A stretch of DNA of 64,000 nt, taken from Taxillus chinensis. Taxonomy: Eukaryota > Streptophyta > Magnoliopsida > Santalales > Loranthaceae. The notes beneath the pieces were generated by a model that saw only the letters and a program-made list of their open reading frames with translations, ran no database searches and was not told the origin of the DNA. The DNA lies in assembly GCA_023512835.1 (NCBI GenBank), contig CM042087.1:11011715-11075714 (forward strand), in the 5' to 3' direction. The translations under genes were made by a program, and so were the position numbers. This document shows positions 51,773 through 62,695 of the stretch, piece after piece (within the stretch, counting starts at the first letter, position 1; each line of letters starts with the position of its first letter).

Positions 51773-52904
51773 AGGTCTCAAACATAACCTGTTGAGCATA
51801 AGTCAATTGTGTGACAAGGGTTATGAAGTGTTGTTCACTAAACACACCTGCACTGTTATAGATCCTGTCTCCAATGAGGCAAAGCTGAATGGACACAGAC
51901 ATAGCAATGTCTATAAATTGGTCTTTGGAAATGCTCAATCTAATGAACCAATTTGCTTTCTATCCAAAGCTTCTCCTGATATTAGTTGGTTATGGCACAA
52001 GAGATTTGGTCATTTAAACTTTAAGACTATGTCTAAATTGGCATCTCTTGATTTGGTTGAGGGCTTACCTAAGCATGTTTATGAGAAAGAACACCCTTGT
52101 AGGGATTGTCAGCTGGGTAAGCAGGTGAAACACTCTTTTAAGAGTGTGGATGAAACCTCAATCATGCAACCACTTGAGCTTCTGCACATGGACCTATGTG
52201 GACCAATAAATGTGTCTTCATTATCTGGTGCACGATACTTCCTTGCAGTAGTAGATGACTATACCAGATATACATGGGTTATGTTTTCAAAGCAACAAGA
52301 CTAAAACATTTGAGAATCTTGTTGAACTCTTCAATTGGATAACTAATGTTAAGAGTCTCTCTATTAAATGCATTAGAAGCGATCATGGCAAGGAATTTGA
52401 ATTTTCGAAATGTTAGAGTTTTGTCCTGAACATGGTATCCAAGATAATTTCTCGGCACCTAGAACTCCACAACAAAATGGAGTCGCTGAAAGAAAAAGTA
52501 CGACCTTAGTTGAAGCGACTAGAACCATGTTGACAGGAGCTCAGTTCCCAAAATCCTTATGGGCTGAAGCTGTTGCCACTGCATGTTATATACAAAACAG
52601 AACTCTAATTAACAAACGAGCCATGAAAACACCCTATGAGTTATGGAAGGGAAGGAGACCAAACATTGGTCACCTAAGGATCTTCGGGTGTACTTGCTAT
52701 ATTCTGAATAATGGCAAGGACTACTTGAATGAGTTTGATGCCAAGTCAGATGATGGATATCTGGTTGGATATTCCATGACTAGCAAGGCTTATCGTGTGT
52801 TTAATAGAAGGACTAAAACTGTTGAAGAATCTATTCATGTTTCTTTTGATGAGACTAACCATGGTATGCAGAAAGGAGACCAAAATGTAAATGAAGTATA
52901 GGAT
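51773..52904 (+). pseudogene. copia C GAG-pre-integrase and integrase
   Basis: LKHNLLSISQLCDKGYEV opens the region; the GAG-pre-integrase HHCC motif is seen in LWHKRFGHLNFKTMSKL and CRDCQLGKQ. The integrase core follows: LLHMDLCGPINVSSL (first Asp), IRSDHGKEFE (second Asp, after a frameshift at about 52300), PQQNGVAERKSTTLVE (catalytic Glu), LWAEAVATACYIQNR and TPYELWKGRRPNIGHLRIFG. All three DDE residues are present but lie in different frames. Confidence 0.9.
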
Positions 52905-54136
52905 ACTGTCATAGTAGAAGACCAAGACACAGATAATCCTACAACAAATGAACCAGTGGAAGATGGACCTAAAGCTGAAGACCAAAGAGCTGAATCGGTT
53001 GCTTCAGAATCAAATCAAAAGTTAATAGAAAATCATGACCTTAACATTCAACCTGTTCAGTCTCTGTCACCTCCACCAGCCCAAGAATCTGACATAGAGC
53101 AGTTGGGCATTCAATATGAAGAAAGAGAAGACCTTCCAAAGGCAAGGAGAAGGTTAAAGGACCACCCATCTGAACTAATAATAGGAGATCCTGCTGCACG
53201 GGTCAAAACAAGAGCTGCCACACTTCATGAGAATCTATACATGTGTTTCCTATCACAAGTGGAGCCAAAAGCAATTGATGATGCCATTCAGGATCACTAT
53301 TGGATTGACGCTATGAAAGAAAAGCTCAATCAGTTCAAGAGATAGAAAGTATGGGAATTGGTAAATAGGTCTAGATCATAACAAGTCATTGGCGTGAAAT
53401 AGATCGTTAGAAATAAACTTGATGCTGATGGTGTTGTGATCAGAAACAAGGCCAGACTGGTGGCAAAAGGTTACAGACAAGAAGAAGGAATTGACTATGA
53501 TGAAACATTTGCACCAGTTGCTAGACTCAAGGCCATCCGCATGTTTTGAGCATATGCAACATTCAAGGACTTCAAAGTTTATCAAATGGATGTCAAGAGT
53601 GCATTCCTAAATGGAGACCTCCAAGAAGAAGTCTATGTTGAACAACCTTTTGGATTTCTAGAGCCAAACCAAGAACACAAGGTGTACAAACCGAAGAAGG
53701 CTCTATATGGACTAAAACAAGCTCCCGAGCTTGGTATGAAACATTGTCGAAATTTCGATCAAAAACAAGTTCAGAAAAGGCAAAATTGACCCCACTCTAT
53801 TTCTCAAGGAAGGAAAAGGATCACTTTTGATTGTTCGATTTATGTTGACATCATCTTCGGATCAAGGGACAAAAAGCAGTGTGAAGAATTTTCCCATCTG
53901 ATGAAAAGTGAGTATGAAATGAGTATGATGGGAGAACTTTCATTCTTTCTTGGGTTGGAGGTCAAGCAGTTGAAGGATGAGATCTTTATCAGTCAAACTA
54001 AATACACTAAGGAGATTCTGAAGAAATTCAAGATGACTGATGTGACTCACATGAAAACGCCCATTCCTACAAAGGCCAAATTGGATATGGATGAAGCCAG
54101 GCAAAGAAGTGGATATCACGAATATAGAAGCATGAT
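52905..54136 (+). pseudogene. copia C reverse transcriptase, 3'-truncated
   Basis: An acidic linker, FLSQVEPKAIDDAIQDHYW, then [60 protein letters not shown] and [11 protein letters not shown]. The catalytic YVDD has lost one Asp codon: 53841-53849 reads Y-V-D and continues IIFGS, an in-frame 3-bp loss. It then runs LSFFLGLEVKQLKDEIFISQ to YRSMIG and stops at about 54136, before the RNase H end. The next base belongs to a gypsy RT. Confidence 0.9.
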
Positions 54137-55050
54137 TGGAGGTTTTTATGGATGACTTTTTGGTGTTTGGATCCTCCTACCAACAATGGTTGAGAAATTT
54201 AGATGTGGTCTTAGAAAGATGTGAGGAGAAAGAACTAGTCCTCAACTGGGAGAAATGCCATTTTATGGTGAATGAGGGGATAGTTCTAGGGCATAAGGTG
54301 TCCTCACAAGGTTTGGAGGTGGACAAGGCAAAAATCTCCACTATTGAAACTTTGCCACCTCCAACAAATGAAAAAGGGGTGAGAAGCTTCCTTGGCCATG
54401 CCTGGATTTTATAGAAGATTCATCAAGGACTTCTCTAAAATTGCAAAACCCCCTGAGTAGGCTGTTAGACAAGGACACAAGCTTTGAGTTCGATGAAGAT
54501 TGTTTAAAAGCTTTTAATGTCCTCAAGGGTAAGCTAGTCACTACACCAGTGCTAGTCACACCAGACTAGGAACAACCTTTCGAGCTAATGTGTGACGCAA
54601 GTGATTATGTCGTGGGGGTAGTCTTAGGGCAAAGAAGAGATAAGGTGTTTAGGGTTATTTACTATGCTAGTAAAACCCTTGATGAAGCCCAACAAAACTA
54701 CACCACCATGGAGAAAGAGTCTGGCCGGTGGTCTACGGTTGTAACAAATTTAGGCCCTACCTTTTCAGGTCCAAGGTGGTTGTGTATCGACCATGCAACC
54801 CTTAAATATTTGTTTGACAAAAAAGGAAGCTAAGCCGTGATTGCTTAGATGGGTTCTCCTTCTACAAGAGTTTAATTTAGAAATTAGAGACATGAAGGGC
54901 ACCCTGAATACGTGGCGAGATCACCTCTCCCGTGTGGAGAATGCACCAAAGTCTCTACCCATAATAGATGACTTCCCGGATGAGAATATGCTTGAGGTGG
55001 GCCAGCTTCCTTGGTTTTTTCGACATAGCAAACTACTTAGCCACTGGATT
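54137..55050 (+). pseudogene. Athila-type element K: RT C-terminal half and RNase H
   Basis: EVFMDDFLVFGSS is the catalytic box in the form typical of Athila elements, then LVLNWEKCHFMVNEGIVLGH and KVSSQGLEVDKAKI. RNase H follows: PFELMCDASDYVVGVVLGQR, VIYYASKTLDEAQQNYTTME, LCIDHATLKYLFDKKGS, and the LLLQEFNLEIRDMKGTLN end. The N-terminal half of RT, protease and gag of K are absent; the element is joined directly to copia C at a short shared GGAGG/TGGAG. Frameshifts and stops are frequent. Confidence 0.87.
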
Positions 55051-55059
55051 TATACCTAA

Positions 55060-56236
55060 GGTGTTTGATTATCACCAAAGGAAAAAGGTTTATCTCTAAT
55101 GCTCAGAGATATATTTGGGATGATCCCATTCTTTACCGATGGTGCGCCGATCAAATTGTTAGACGGTGTGTCCCCAATGAGGAGATTAACGATATAGTGC
55201 ATCACCGCCATGCTTCGATTATGGGGGCCACTTTGGCATTCAGAGAACGGTGGCCAAGATCAGGCAATGTGGGTTTTATTGGCCCACAATGGTTAGGGAC
55301 ACCTACACTTACATTAAAACTTGTGATAGATGCCAAAGGGTAGGTGGTTTATCCAGAAAGAATGAGATGCCCTTGACTGGTATTCTTCCAGTTGAAATTT
55401 TTGACATATGGGGCATAGATTTCATGGGGCCATTCCCCATTTCTGATGGTTACTCATACATTTTGTTGGTCGTAGATTATGCGTCTAAATGGGTGGAGGC
55501 AATACCAACAAAAGTCAATAACGCGAGGATGTCTAAATGTGTCTAAATTCCTCTCAAAGAATATCTTTAGCCGCTTTGGGACACCAAGGGCTATAATTAG
55601 TGATGAGGGGAGTCACTTTTGCAATAAGTTGTTTGATAAGTTACTAATGAAGTATGGGGTGAACCATAGGAGGTCCTTAGCTTACCACCCACAAGCTAAT
55701 GGACAAGCTGAGGTGTCCAACTGAGAAATCAAGACCATTTTAGAGAAAACTGTTGAAGGGAATAGGAAAGATTGGTCTCAAAGGCTTAATGAAGCCTTGT
55801 GGGCCTATAGGACTGCCTACAAAACCCCCATTGGGATGTCACCCTACAGAATACTCTATGGGAAGGCATGTCACTTGCCAGTGGAATTAGAACACAAGGC
55901 TCAATAGGCCTTGAGGAAATTGAACTTTGATCCACATGAGACCAAGGAGCTGAGATTGACCCAACTCATGGAGTTGGATGAATTGAGAATGGAAGCTTAT
56001 GAAAGTGCCAAAATTTATAAAGAAAAAACTAAAAGATGGCATGATAAGCCACTCTCAAGTGAACCTTTGAACTTAGGACAGAAAGTGCTTTTATTCAACA
56101 CTAGGTTAAGGCTATTCCCTGGAAAGTTAAGGTCCAAATGGATGGGGCCTTTTATAATAACCGACACAAAGCCATATGGAAGCTTTGAGCTTCAGCTGGA
56201 GATGACAACAAATTTTGGGTCAATGGCAATAGACTA
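55060..56236 (+). pseudogene. Athila-type element K integrase
   Basis: The zinc-binding part is recognisable as IRQCGFYWPTMVRDTYTYIK + TCDRCQRVGG (55250 onward). The core reads LPVEIFDIWGIDFMGPFPIS (first Asp), PRAIISDEGSHFCNKLFDKL (second Asp) and SLAYHPQANGQAEVSN (Glu), with a TGA in place of the following Arg, an expected CGA-to-TGA change. [20 protein letters not shown] and [20 protein letters not shown] follow, then a C-terminal domain to VLLFNTRLRLFPGKLRSKWM and GPFIITDTKPYGSFEL. The EIFDIWGIDFMGPFP block is characteristic of Athila. Confidence 0.88.
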
Positions 56237-56336
56237 AAACCATATTATAACCTTGACCCAGAGGGAAATTGTTGATTCCCTCTTCTTTGTACCTTAATGA
56301 TCACACTTGCTAAAGTCTAGCTACGAGACATTAAAT

Positions 56337-56367
56337 AAAGCGCTTGTTAGGAGGTAACCCAACGTTT
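56337..56367 (+). promoter_or_regulatory. conserved post-pol motif of Athila elements
   Basis: AAAGCGCTTGTTAGGAGGTA then ACCCAACGTTTT resembles a GCGCTTNNTGGGAGGYAACCCAA-type word found downstream of pol in Athila-type elements. Its role is not established to my knowledge; a splice or expression signal for the downstream ORF is possible. Confidence 0.6.
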
Positions 56368-56379
56368 TATTTATTTTAA

Positions 56380-57108
56380 TAATTGTGTTAGTAAGCTCAC
56401 CCTGGTGCAGGGAATCTTGTGGTGCCATCACTAACCCCTTTGCAGGCTTCTGGAACTTGTTTTTAAGGGCCATACCCTTTAGCAATGACCAATGAAGGCC
56501 CAAAAGTGCTTCAAAGAGACTTCAAACCAATACTTTCCAGAAGAAGCTTTTCATCTTTAGCGTAGCATGGACACCTACCCAAAATTTGGGGCAAATTGGG
56601 CCTGCACGTGACATGAAATGTGACATCATCATATGCCGTGCAAGTCATTTTTCCTTCAATCTTGTCCAGAATATAGATAAAGTTGTTGGGCCCATTCTTT
56701 GTTCTTGCACGCCACAATGCAGAGGGCGATTCAAGCTCAAATAAAGAAAATATGATTTTAGAAGGTCAAGGAGTCAAACACAATATCACGTGCAGAAGGA
56801 AAAATTACTCTACATCTTATCATGGTCCCACCACAAAAATTTGGGACAGTTTTGACCTGCCCGTGATATGGCCATATCACGGTCAAAGGCTATTTTTGTC
56901 AGATGGTGCTGAAATTTGTAGGACACGTGTATGATGAGATTTACATCACTTTTTGTTCTGCACGTGATAAATTTTGGGACCTCTTGCTAGATCAAACACG
57001 GTTCTTTCAGATCTAAAATTGGGAACACTTGAGCTCTGCTGCTGCTACTCGACTTCAGCCTCAATCCCTCTCAATTCTTCAGTAAAATCCTTAATTTCTC
57101 AGTGCAAG
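56380..57108 (+). other. K spacer between pol and third ORF, with palindromes
   Basis: Non-coding, with CACGTGACAT, CACGTGCAG and CACGTGATA words and a perfect 22-bp palindrome at 56861-56882 (CCGTGATATGG and its complement). The palindrome resembles the U3 hairpin of K's own LTR at 61425-61448 and occurs next to similar words, so it may be an LTR-derived segment. Confidence 0.65.
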
Positions 57109-58330
57109 ATGGTGCGCACAAGGAGGTCTGGCAAGGAGGAGGTCCAATCCTCAGATTCCACGAGTAGTGCAAAGGGAGAGATGTGTCTAGGGCATGCCCT
57201 AGACATGAGGGCTTTGACAGAATCAGATCTTGGCTGGTCAAGGGAAATAGTATTGAAGATTCAAAACCTTGGCTTAATCAAGTTAGTATCAGCTCGTTGT
57301 GCTATATATTACGCTGCTTTGCAAGAGTTTTATCATTCAAGTTATTTAAATGAAGCGAGAGGATGAGATTTTAGGGCAGGTGCAGGGGGTTTTCATTCGT
57401 ATAAACCCTGAGATTATTAGGAGGAGTTTCAATCTCCCTGTACCCACCGACCATTTCCCTCAAATGAGCTTAGGGGAGCTTGGTACTGCATGCAGTGTTA
57501 CCAAAAGGCTTGTTCGGAGGAGGCAGTTCACTAAAAACGGATTTGTAGGTCAATTTCGATGCCTTGCTCACCTTGTAGGGAAGTGTTTCTTTGTTGCAAA
57601 CTAATGGAACCGACAGTGTGCCTAAGACACATTTAAAATTTATGTACAACATTGACAACATGTTGAATATGGATTGGGCTCCTGCCATTTTCAGCTGGTG
57701 GAAGAGGAATTTAACAAAGAGGGTGTATGGCGAGAATATTATGTATCATTTTTTCGAGCCGGCATGCCCTACACTTTGCATCTTTGGATAGCAACCCTTT
57801 CCCTTCTCGGTGGATTTTAAGGGTGTTGCGGCCGTAAGGGGCTCCAGGGGTAAGTACTAGAGGAAATTGGGGAGAAGCCCCTCGATTCCCTCTTGCACCA
57901 TAGCCATCTAGGCATAGTATACATATGGAGAGACCAACTGAATTTGCAAGGGACACCTCCAACCCTATAGATGAAAGGAAGCAGACTTTGTTTAGACTTA
58001 TTGCAACGTATATGCGGTACAATGTACACAGAGAAGATGTCTATAAATTCTTCCAAGGAATCGGTGGACAAGTCGTGAGTGAGGTAGAGGTGATTAATTG
58101 GGCAATGACCAATGGGCATATCAATAGTGCCCAATTTGCGGAATTAATGGAACTTTTATCCCAAGACAACACTCAAGCATCATCTAGACCTACAACAAGA
58201 GCATGGGAGGCCCCGGAGGCTCTCCTGCTACCTTTCCATGATGAGTGGCGCCAAACCACCACCGAGCTGAAATGAGAGAATGCTGACACAAGGCGGGAGG
58301 TAGAGCGGTTGAAAAAGGACAATAAAGAAA
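57109..58330 (+). pseudogene. K third ORF, plant-transposon-like domain
   Basis: The ATG at 57109 opens VRTRRSGKEEVQSSDST, followed by LTESDLGWSREIVLKIQNLG and YYAALQEFYHSSYLNEARG. The adjacent frame (57350 on) gives VQGVFIRINPEIIRRSFNLP, and later VYGENIMYHFF and LFRLIATYMRYNVHREDV. This succession resembles the 'putative plant transposon protein' domain (PF20167) found in many plant repeats. A coiled-coil-like NADTRREVERLKKDNKE ends it. At least three frameshifts or stops. The position after pol is where Athila elements have an env-like ORF, but I see no signal peptide or convincing membrane segment. Confidence 0.6.
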
Positions 58331-58555
58331 TGGCAGCTTCTTGGGCAAAATTTGGAGAGCCTTGAAAGGAAAGAAAAAGTCTAAAAGCTCGCCAATAATA
58401 GAGACCTCGATGATGACTTCACCCCGGCTTATGAAGGTTCTCACCATGCTCAAGAAGAATAGCCATGGTCAGCATATTCAGCCGGACAATCCTACTACCC
58501 ACATGAGCAAGAGCCGATAGCGTAGCCTTCACCTACCGAGCCCTATGTGGATCCC
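58331..58555 (+). pseudogene. K third ORF, Pro/Tyr-rich linker
   Basis: In frame with the downstream protease-like part, this reads DDDFTPAYEGSHHAQEE, stop, PWSAYSAGQSYYPHEQEPIA, stop, PSPTEPYVDPAYSQ. It looks like a flexible Pro/Tyr/Gln-rich linker between the two domains. Stops interrupt it. Confidence 0.5.
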
Positions 58556-59284
58556 GCATATTCTCAGGAGATCGTGCCTGTTATATACCCTATTTCATGG
58601 GGGACGAACTTTCCAGCCGAACCTCAAGACTTTCTTGGTGAGCCCATACATTTGAGCATTAATCCAGCCATTTCTTCTGAGGATGCTCAAGAGGAATTTA
58701 AGCGATTTATAAACCCTAAGGTGTAGCTGGCTCGCTTTGTAAGGGACATGGACATCTTCACATCCGACTTTCTATGGCGGATTACAGGTGATGAATTTTT
58801 ATGTATAGGTGATGTGGATTTGTTTTGCAGGACCATGCGATTCGTAGTGGAGGTTGAGCCTCATAATTATCCATTGGCCCAGTATAAGTCTATTATGCTG
58901 TGCGAATTATACGAGCACCCCTTGTCTGAAAGTGTTCTGTGTCAGCGCATGAATGGTGCGAATGAAGGCCACCGACCTTGGCACACCGTACATGAGGTAC
59001 TAATCCCTGTACACATTGACCACCATTTTGTATTAGTGCATTTGGATTTGAGTGCAAGGCATGCAGTGCTATATGATCCTAGTCAAGGCCATGGGTTTGG
59101 CAAAAGAAAGAGATAGCTTGTTCATGGCTTCATGAAAAGAATTAAAGACGCCATGAAGAAAGAGGGGTTGTTGCAGAGCAAATTACCTCTTATTCACCTC
59201 ACTGAAATGGAATTCCCTCAATAGCCTGACCAGTTCAGCTGTGGGATTTTCGTTTGCTATTATTTGCTGGCTATCCTGCAGTAG
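58556..59284 (+). pseudogene. K third ORF, Ulp1/C48-like cysteine protease domain
   Basis: One frame runs through two TAG stops (59114 and 59222) and one earlier stop. FTSDFLWRITGDEFLCIGDV and LFCRTMRFVVEVEPHNYPL precede VHEVLIPVHIDHHFVLVHLD, where the HH/VLVHLDL block matches the catalytic His region of Ulp1 (usually HWVL). HAVLYDP supplies the catalytic Asp region, and QFSCGIFVCYYLLAIL matches the catalytic Cys region (D-CG-F-C), Cys codon at 59240-59242. Ulp1-type enzymes cleave SUMO; here substrate and activity are unknown. The combination with an Athila pol is notable. Confidence 0.62.
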
Positions 59285-61000
59285 AGAGATAGTTGGGCGG
59301 TCCACGGCGAAACTTCAGCTGATTTTGTGGCTCGTGTCAGGAGAATGGTGGCCTAAGTTATTTACTATTATAGCTTACCTGCAGATAGGTCAGGATCTTC
59401 TTAAGCCCTACTCCATGCCATGAGGACATAGCATATTTTAAGTATGGTGTGGGGCGTGCCTTGAGTCACTTGTTTGTCCTTTATGTTGTGTGATTGCATG
59501 TTTTTGTTTTTGGTTTGTTTGTTAGTGTCATTTTTATTTTGTGTGATTGTTTGAGTTGCTTGATTATGTGATTTGCATGGGGAGAGGCATGGATACTAGG
59601 TATGCAATTTTGGCTTACAATGTTGACTTAAATTTTCCAATTTTTATGCCACATTCGTATCATGTTGTGATTAGGGTGTTAAGGTAGTTAAGGTGTGTTA
59701 TGATTTGGTTTAATCATGTCTTTACTTCTTGAATGATACCACCATGCTAGTGGAGCTGACATTTGAATATTAAATGAGCATGACATGCTAGGACATCCTT
59801 GGTGTCCCTTAGAGTTGAAAAAAAACAAAAACAAAAAAAAATCCCAAAGGAACAAAATGAGAAGAGCGTCTTTCTAGCCTTTGAGTGCCATTATTGGGTT
59901 ATGGGCTTGTAGTTTATTGCTCCTCTTGCATTCAACATTAGTTATTTAATAGTAGGAGTCAAGTAAGCATGTGATTACTTATTAGTGCTCGGTGCTGGTA
60001 TGTGTAGCTAGTAATGCAGGGCCATTAAGTCACTTTGAGTTTATATGCATCCTAGTTCTGTTTTATGGTGTTGTAGAAATAAAAGGCTGTGATACACATT
60101 TGGAAAAAGCCCATCACTTATTTGGCTAATGGGATGTAAGACACCCAATGCATTTTTGTCTCTCCCACCTTAGCATATTGAAAAAGGGTATGCATAAAAA
60201 TCTAGCCCTTCCTATGGGTTTGTAATTATTTTTATCTCATCGCGACAAAGAAAAAGGCAAAAGAAAATAAAAAAAAGTTAGAGAGTGAATAATCCATCAA
60301 GGGAGAGCATTAAATGCAACCTTGTAAGGTTATTACTTAAAAGAAGTGTGAAAAAAGCTAAAGATAATATATAAAAAAAATGATTTCTCAGAATAAAAGC
60401 CATAATGGCTTACTGTCTTGATGTGTGATTATTTGTCATCTTGGCTGAATATTTTTGTTTTTGTGTTTGTCTTGAGTGTTGAGCTTAACTCTTAGGCTCA
60501 AGGTGTGTTTCTTAGAATAGTGTGTGAGTCTCAAAATAAAGTATAATAGAGTGTGTTTCCTTTGATGAGCACAATTTGGAACTCACATGCTTGCTTGGCA
60601 AGCACTTACACAATAGCTAGAGGAGAATGTAGGAGGAGCCTTTCAACCCATTGATTTTCTGTTAGGTACTGTTTTGGGTTTGTATGAAAATTTATAGTTG
60701 AGTGAGGCTGCTCTAACCTTGGTGAGGATTTTAAGGGACACTAGATGCTGTTTTATCATGGAATGTTTATTAATATGTGAATTTCAGTGATGAGACCGCA
60801 TGGTTGTTGGACTTAGGGTATGGACATGAATGAGCTAACTTATAATTCATTTTGGTTACTTGAATGGCCACTTCATCATGATAGAGTTGCATGCTTAGGA
60901 AACCATGACCCTCCTCGATTTTTATTTTTATTTTCATTCCAGGTGATGTGTGTTATTTTATTTTTGCATGCTTGTATGTTTTTGCTTGAGGACAAGCAAT
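59285..61000 (+). other. K 3' untranslated region
   Basis: A long AT-rich stretch without recognisable protein. It contains A-rich runs at about 59818-59840, GAAAAAGGCAAAAG-type purine stretches (60250-60380) and, near the end, CTTGAGGACAAGCAATGGTT, a word common just before the 3' LTR of Athila-type elements. Confidence 0.6.
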
Positions 61001-61019
61001 GGTTCAAGTGTGGTGTGTT
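60983..61019 (+). promoter_or_regulatory. K polypurine-tract region before 3' LTR
   Basis: TTGAGGACAAGCAATGGTTC then AAGTGTGGTGTGTT. In related elements the run is AAGTGTGGGGG; here G-to-T/other changes have interrupted it. It abuts the LTR start TGATAACGTGCATTTATG at 61020. Confidence 0.6.
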
Positions 61020-61140
61020 TGATAACGTGCATTTATGCCGTTATTCTTGTACATATTTTAGACAGTAAAGAGCATGTTTTAAGCCTAATTTGTTCCATTA
61101 ATGCATAGATAATTGCTCAACACCTAAGAAGAGACTGTTT

Positions 61141-61151
61141 GTGTGTGTGTG

Positions 61152-61200
<49 letters not shown>
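61141..61200 (+). repeat. (GT)n(AT)n(GT)n compound microsatellite
   Basis: GTGTGTGTGTGT, then TATATATATATAT, then about 30 bp of GTGTGT. It lies about 120 bp inside K's LTR. Confidence 0.93.
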
Positions 61201-61202
<2 letters not shown>

Positions 61203-61424
61203 GAGCTGTTTTGGAAGGTTTTTAGGTATTTTATTCTCAAACAAATTAGCCAAATTAGTTTATGGACCAAAAAGGGAGCTATTGGCAAAAGAGGGGCGCA
61301 CTGGGGAGGCAAAATGGCATGTGCACGTGACAATGGCCATTGTCACAGGAAGGCTGATATTCAAGCCCTGCCTTTTATATGATGATACAAAGCTAGGGGC
61401 AAAATTTCAAGGCATTTGGAGCTG

Positions 61425-61448
61425 CCCGTGATATCACCATATCACGGG
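61425..61448. repeat. 10-bp-arm inverted repeat in K LTR
   Basis: CCCGTGATAT, loop CACC, ATATCACGGG. It follows the context word CATTTGGAGCTG, exactly as hairpin 1 of element E does (18206-18220), although the arm sequences differ. Confidence 0.85.
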
Positions 61449-62269
61449 CATTGTCACGGGCATGGATATTTCTGCACAATTCAGTGTGTTTTGTCATTCG
61501 ATCATTTTTCCCTTCCTGGAGTTTAGACTAATTTTGCTTGGTTTGAGCTGTATTTGGATTTTAAGTTGAATTTTGCTTCACTAAGCAAAACTGCGTAGTT
61601 TTGATTAAGAGGTGACAGTGTGGGTTAGGTCAACTCCTTAGCTTGTTCAGGCCCTATATAAGATGGTAGAGGCTGGTGCCTGAAGGTAGACGGATTCTGG
61701 ATGAAAATTAGAGGAGAGTACTTGGAAATCACCTTTGAAGGCGCGGATCGCTGCTATAACTTGAAGAACAGGGTCGAGATTGGATGCACCTTGTACCTAG
61801 AGGAAGGGAGCTGCCTTAAAACACTTCTTATCTCTAGAATCAGGTTCTGATGTATTGTAATTTATGGGTTTCTTCTGTAACTTGCAATATGTGTGAGTAG
61901 TCTTTCAATTCTAGGGGAGCAATGTAGCCCCCTATGCTGTAATGACTGGTACTTGGTAATTTCTGAGTTTGAGGAATAATTATTTGCATGTTTTATGAAT
62001 CTTTCTTCAACTTCTATAATCTGAAACGTTCACTTCTGGATCTTATCAGTTTTAGTCTGGGACAGATCATGATTTATGACACTTCAGGCATTATGTGACC
62101 ATTATCTTTGCTTTGTTGTGATTTATTGTGTGAGGACTCGTGTCCTAGTCCTGAGAGTTAGAGGATTGAGGTGTTATATTTTGTATCGACCTGTATTTGG
62201 GTTTGGATGAGTTAGTCTTTATTTGTGTTTGGGAGAGCACCTTGACCCGACGGCTAGCGGGAGTCCGAG

Positions 62270-62575
62270 GGCGCAGCGCCTCGGCAGGGGTCTCGCTGTG
62301 CGTCGATGTGAGTGGTCGATGCGAGAATTGTGCTTGACGTCGGTCGATGTGCGGTCGAGGTCGACCGAGAGCAATTTCCCGAGAGCTTTTCCCCTGTGTA
62401 TTGGTCGACGCGAGAAATGTTCGACGTGGGTTGATGTGTGGTCGATGTGGTCGACCCAGCCTGAGATCGACCTGGTGCGATGTGAGTTTTGGTCGACGTG
62501 GGCGCCTGGTCGACGCGAGAAGGTTGGTCGATGTGGGTCGATTTCGCCTGTTTTTGGTCGACGTCGCCTCTGTGA
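62270..62575. repeat. degenerate GGTCGACGTGG array in solo LTR G
   Basis: More than a dozen words of the form GGTCGA(C/T)G(T/C)G, several containing the palindrome GTCGAC. Spacing is irregular, about 12-30 bp. It is GC-rich in an otherwise AT-rich neighbourhood and full of CpG. Confidence 0.85.
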
Positions 62576-62637
62576 CAGCGTATTTTCGATATGTTTTCCT
62601 ATTTTTCGATTTTTAGGGTTCTTCTTCCGTAGCCGCC

Positions 62638-62642
<5 letters not shown>

Positions 62643-62693
<51 letters not shown>
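62643..62693 (+). repeat. (GA) microsatellite in solo LTR G
   Basis: About 51 bp of uninterrupted GA, in the leader position corresponding to GA runs in A, B and E LTRs. Confidence 0.95.

Positions 62694-62695
<2 letters not shown>

Larger units (their letters stand above)
61020..62128 (+). mobile_element. K 3' LTR, first part
   Basis: Begins TGATAACGTGCATTTATG after the PPT-like word, a typical Athila LTR start. It has a GT/AT/GT microsatellite, an inverted repeat at 61425-61448, an AAAACTGCGTAGTTTT word at 61587-61602 (the single-copy counterpart of the gypsy-chromovirus motif) and a possible TATA in CCTATATAAGATGG (about 61655). Solo LTR G is inserted at 62129. The remainder from 63742 probably continues the same LTR to or beyond the window end. 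Confidence 0.68.

Noticed and set aside
58190..58453. Minus-strand frame opposite the K third ORF
   Set aside because: The plus strand has coherent domain order in sense with pol; the minus frame has no recognisable motif.
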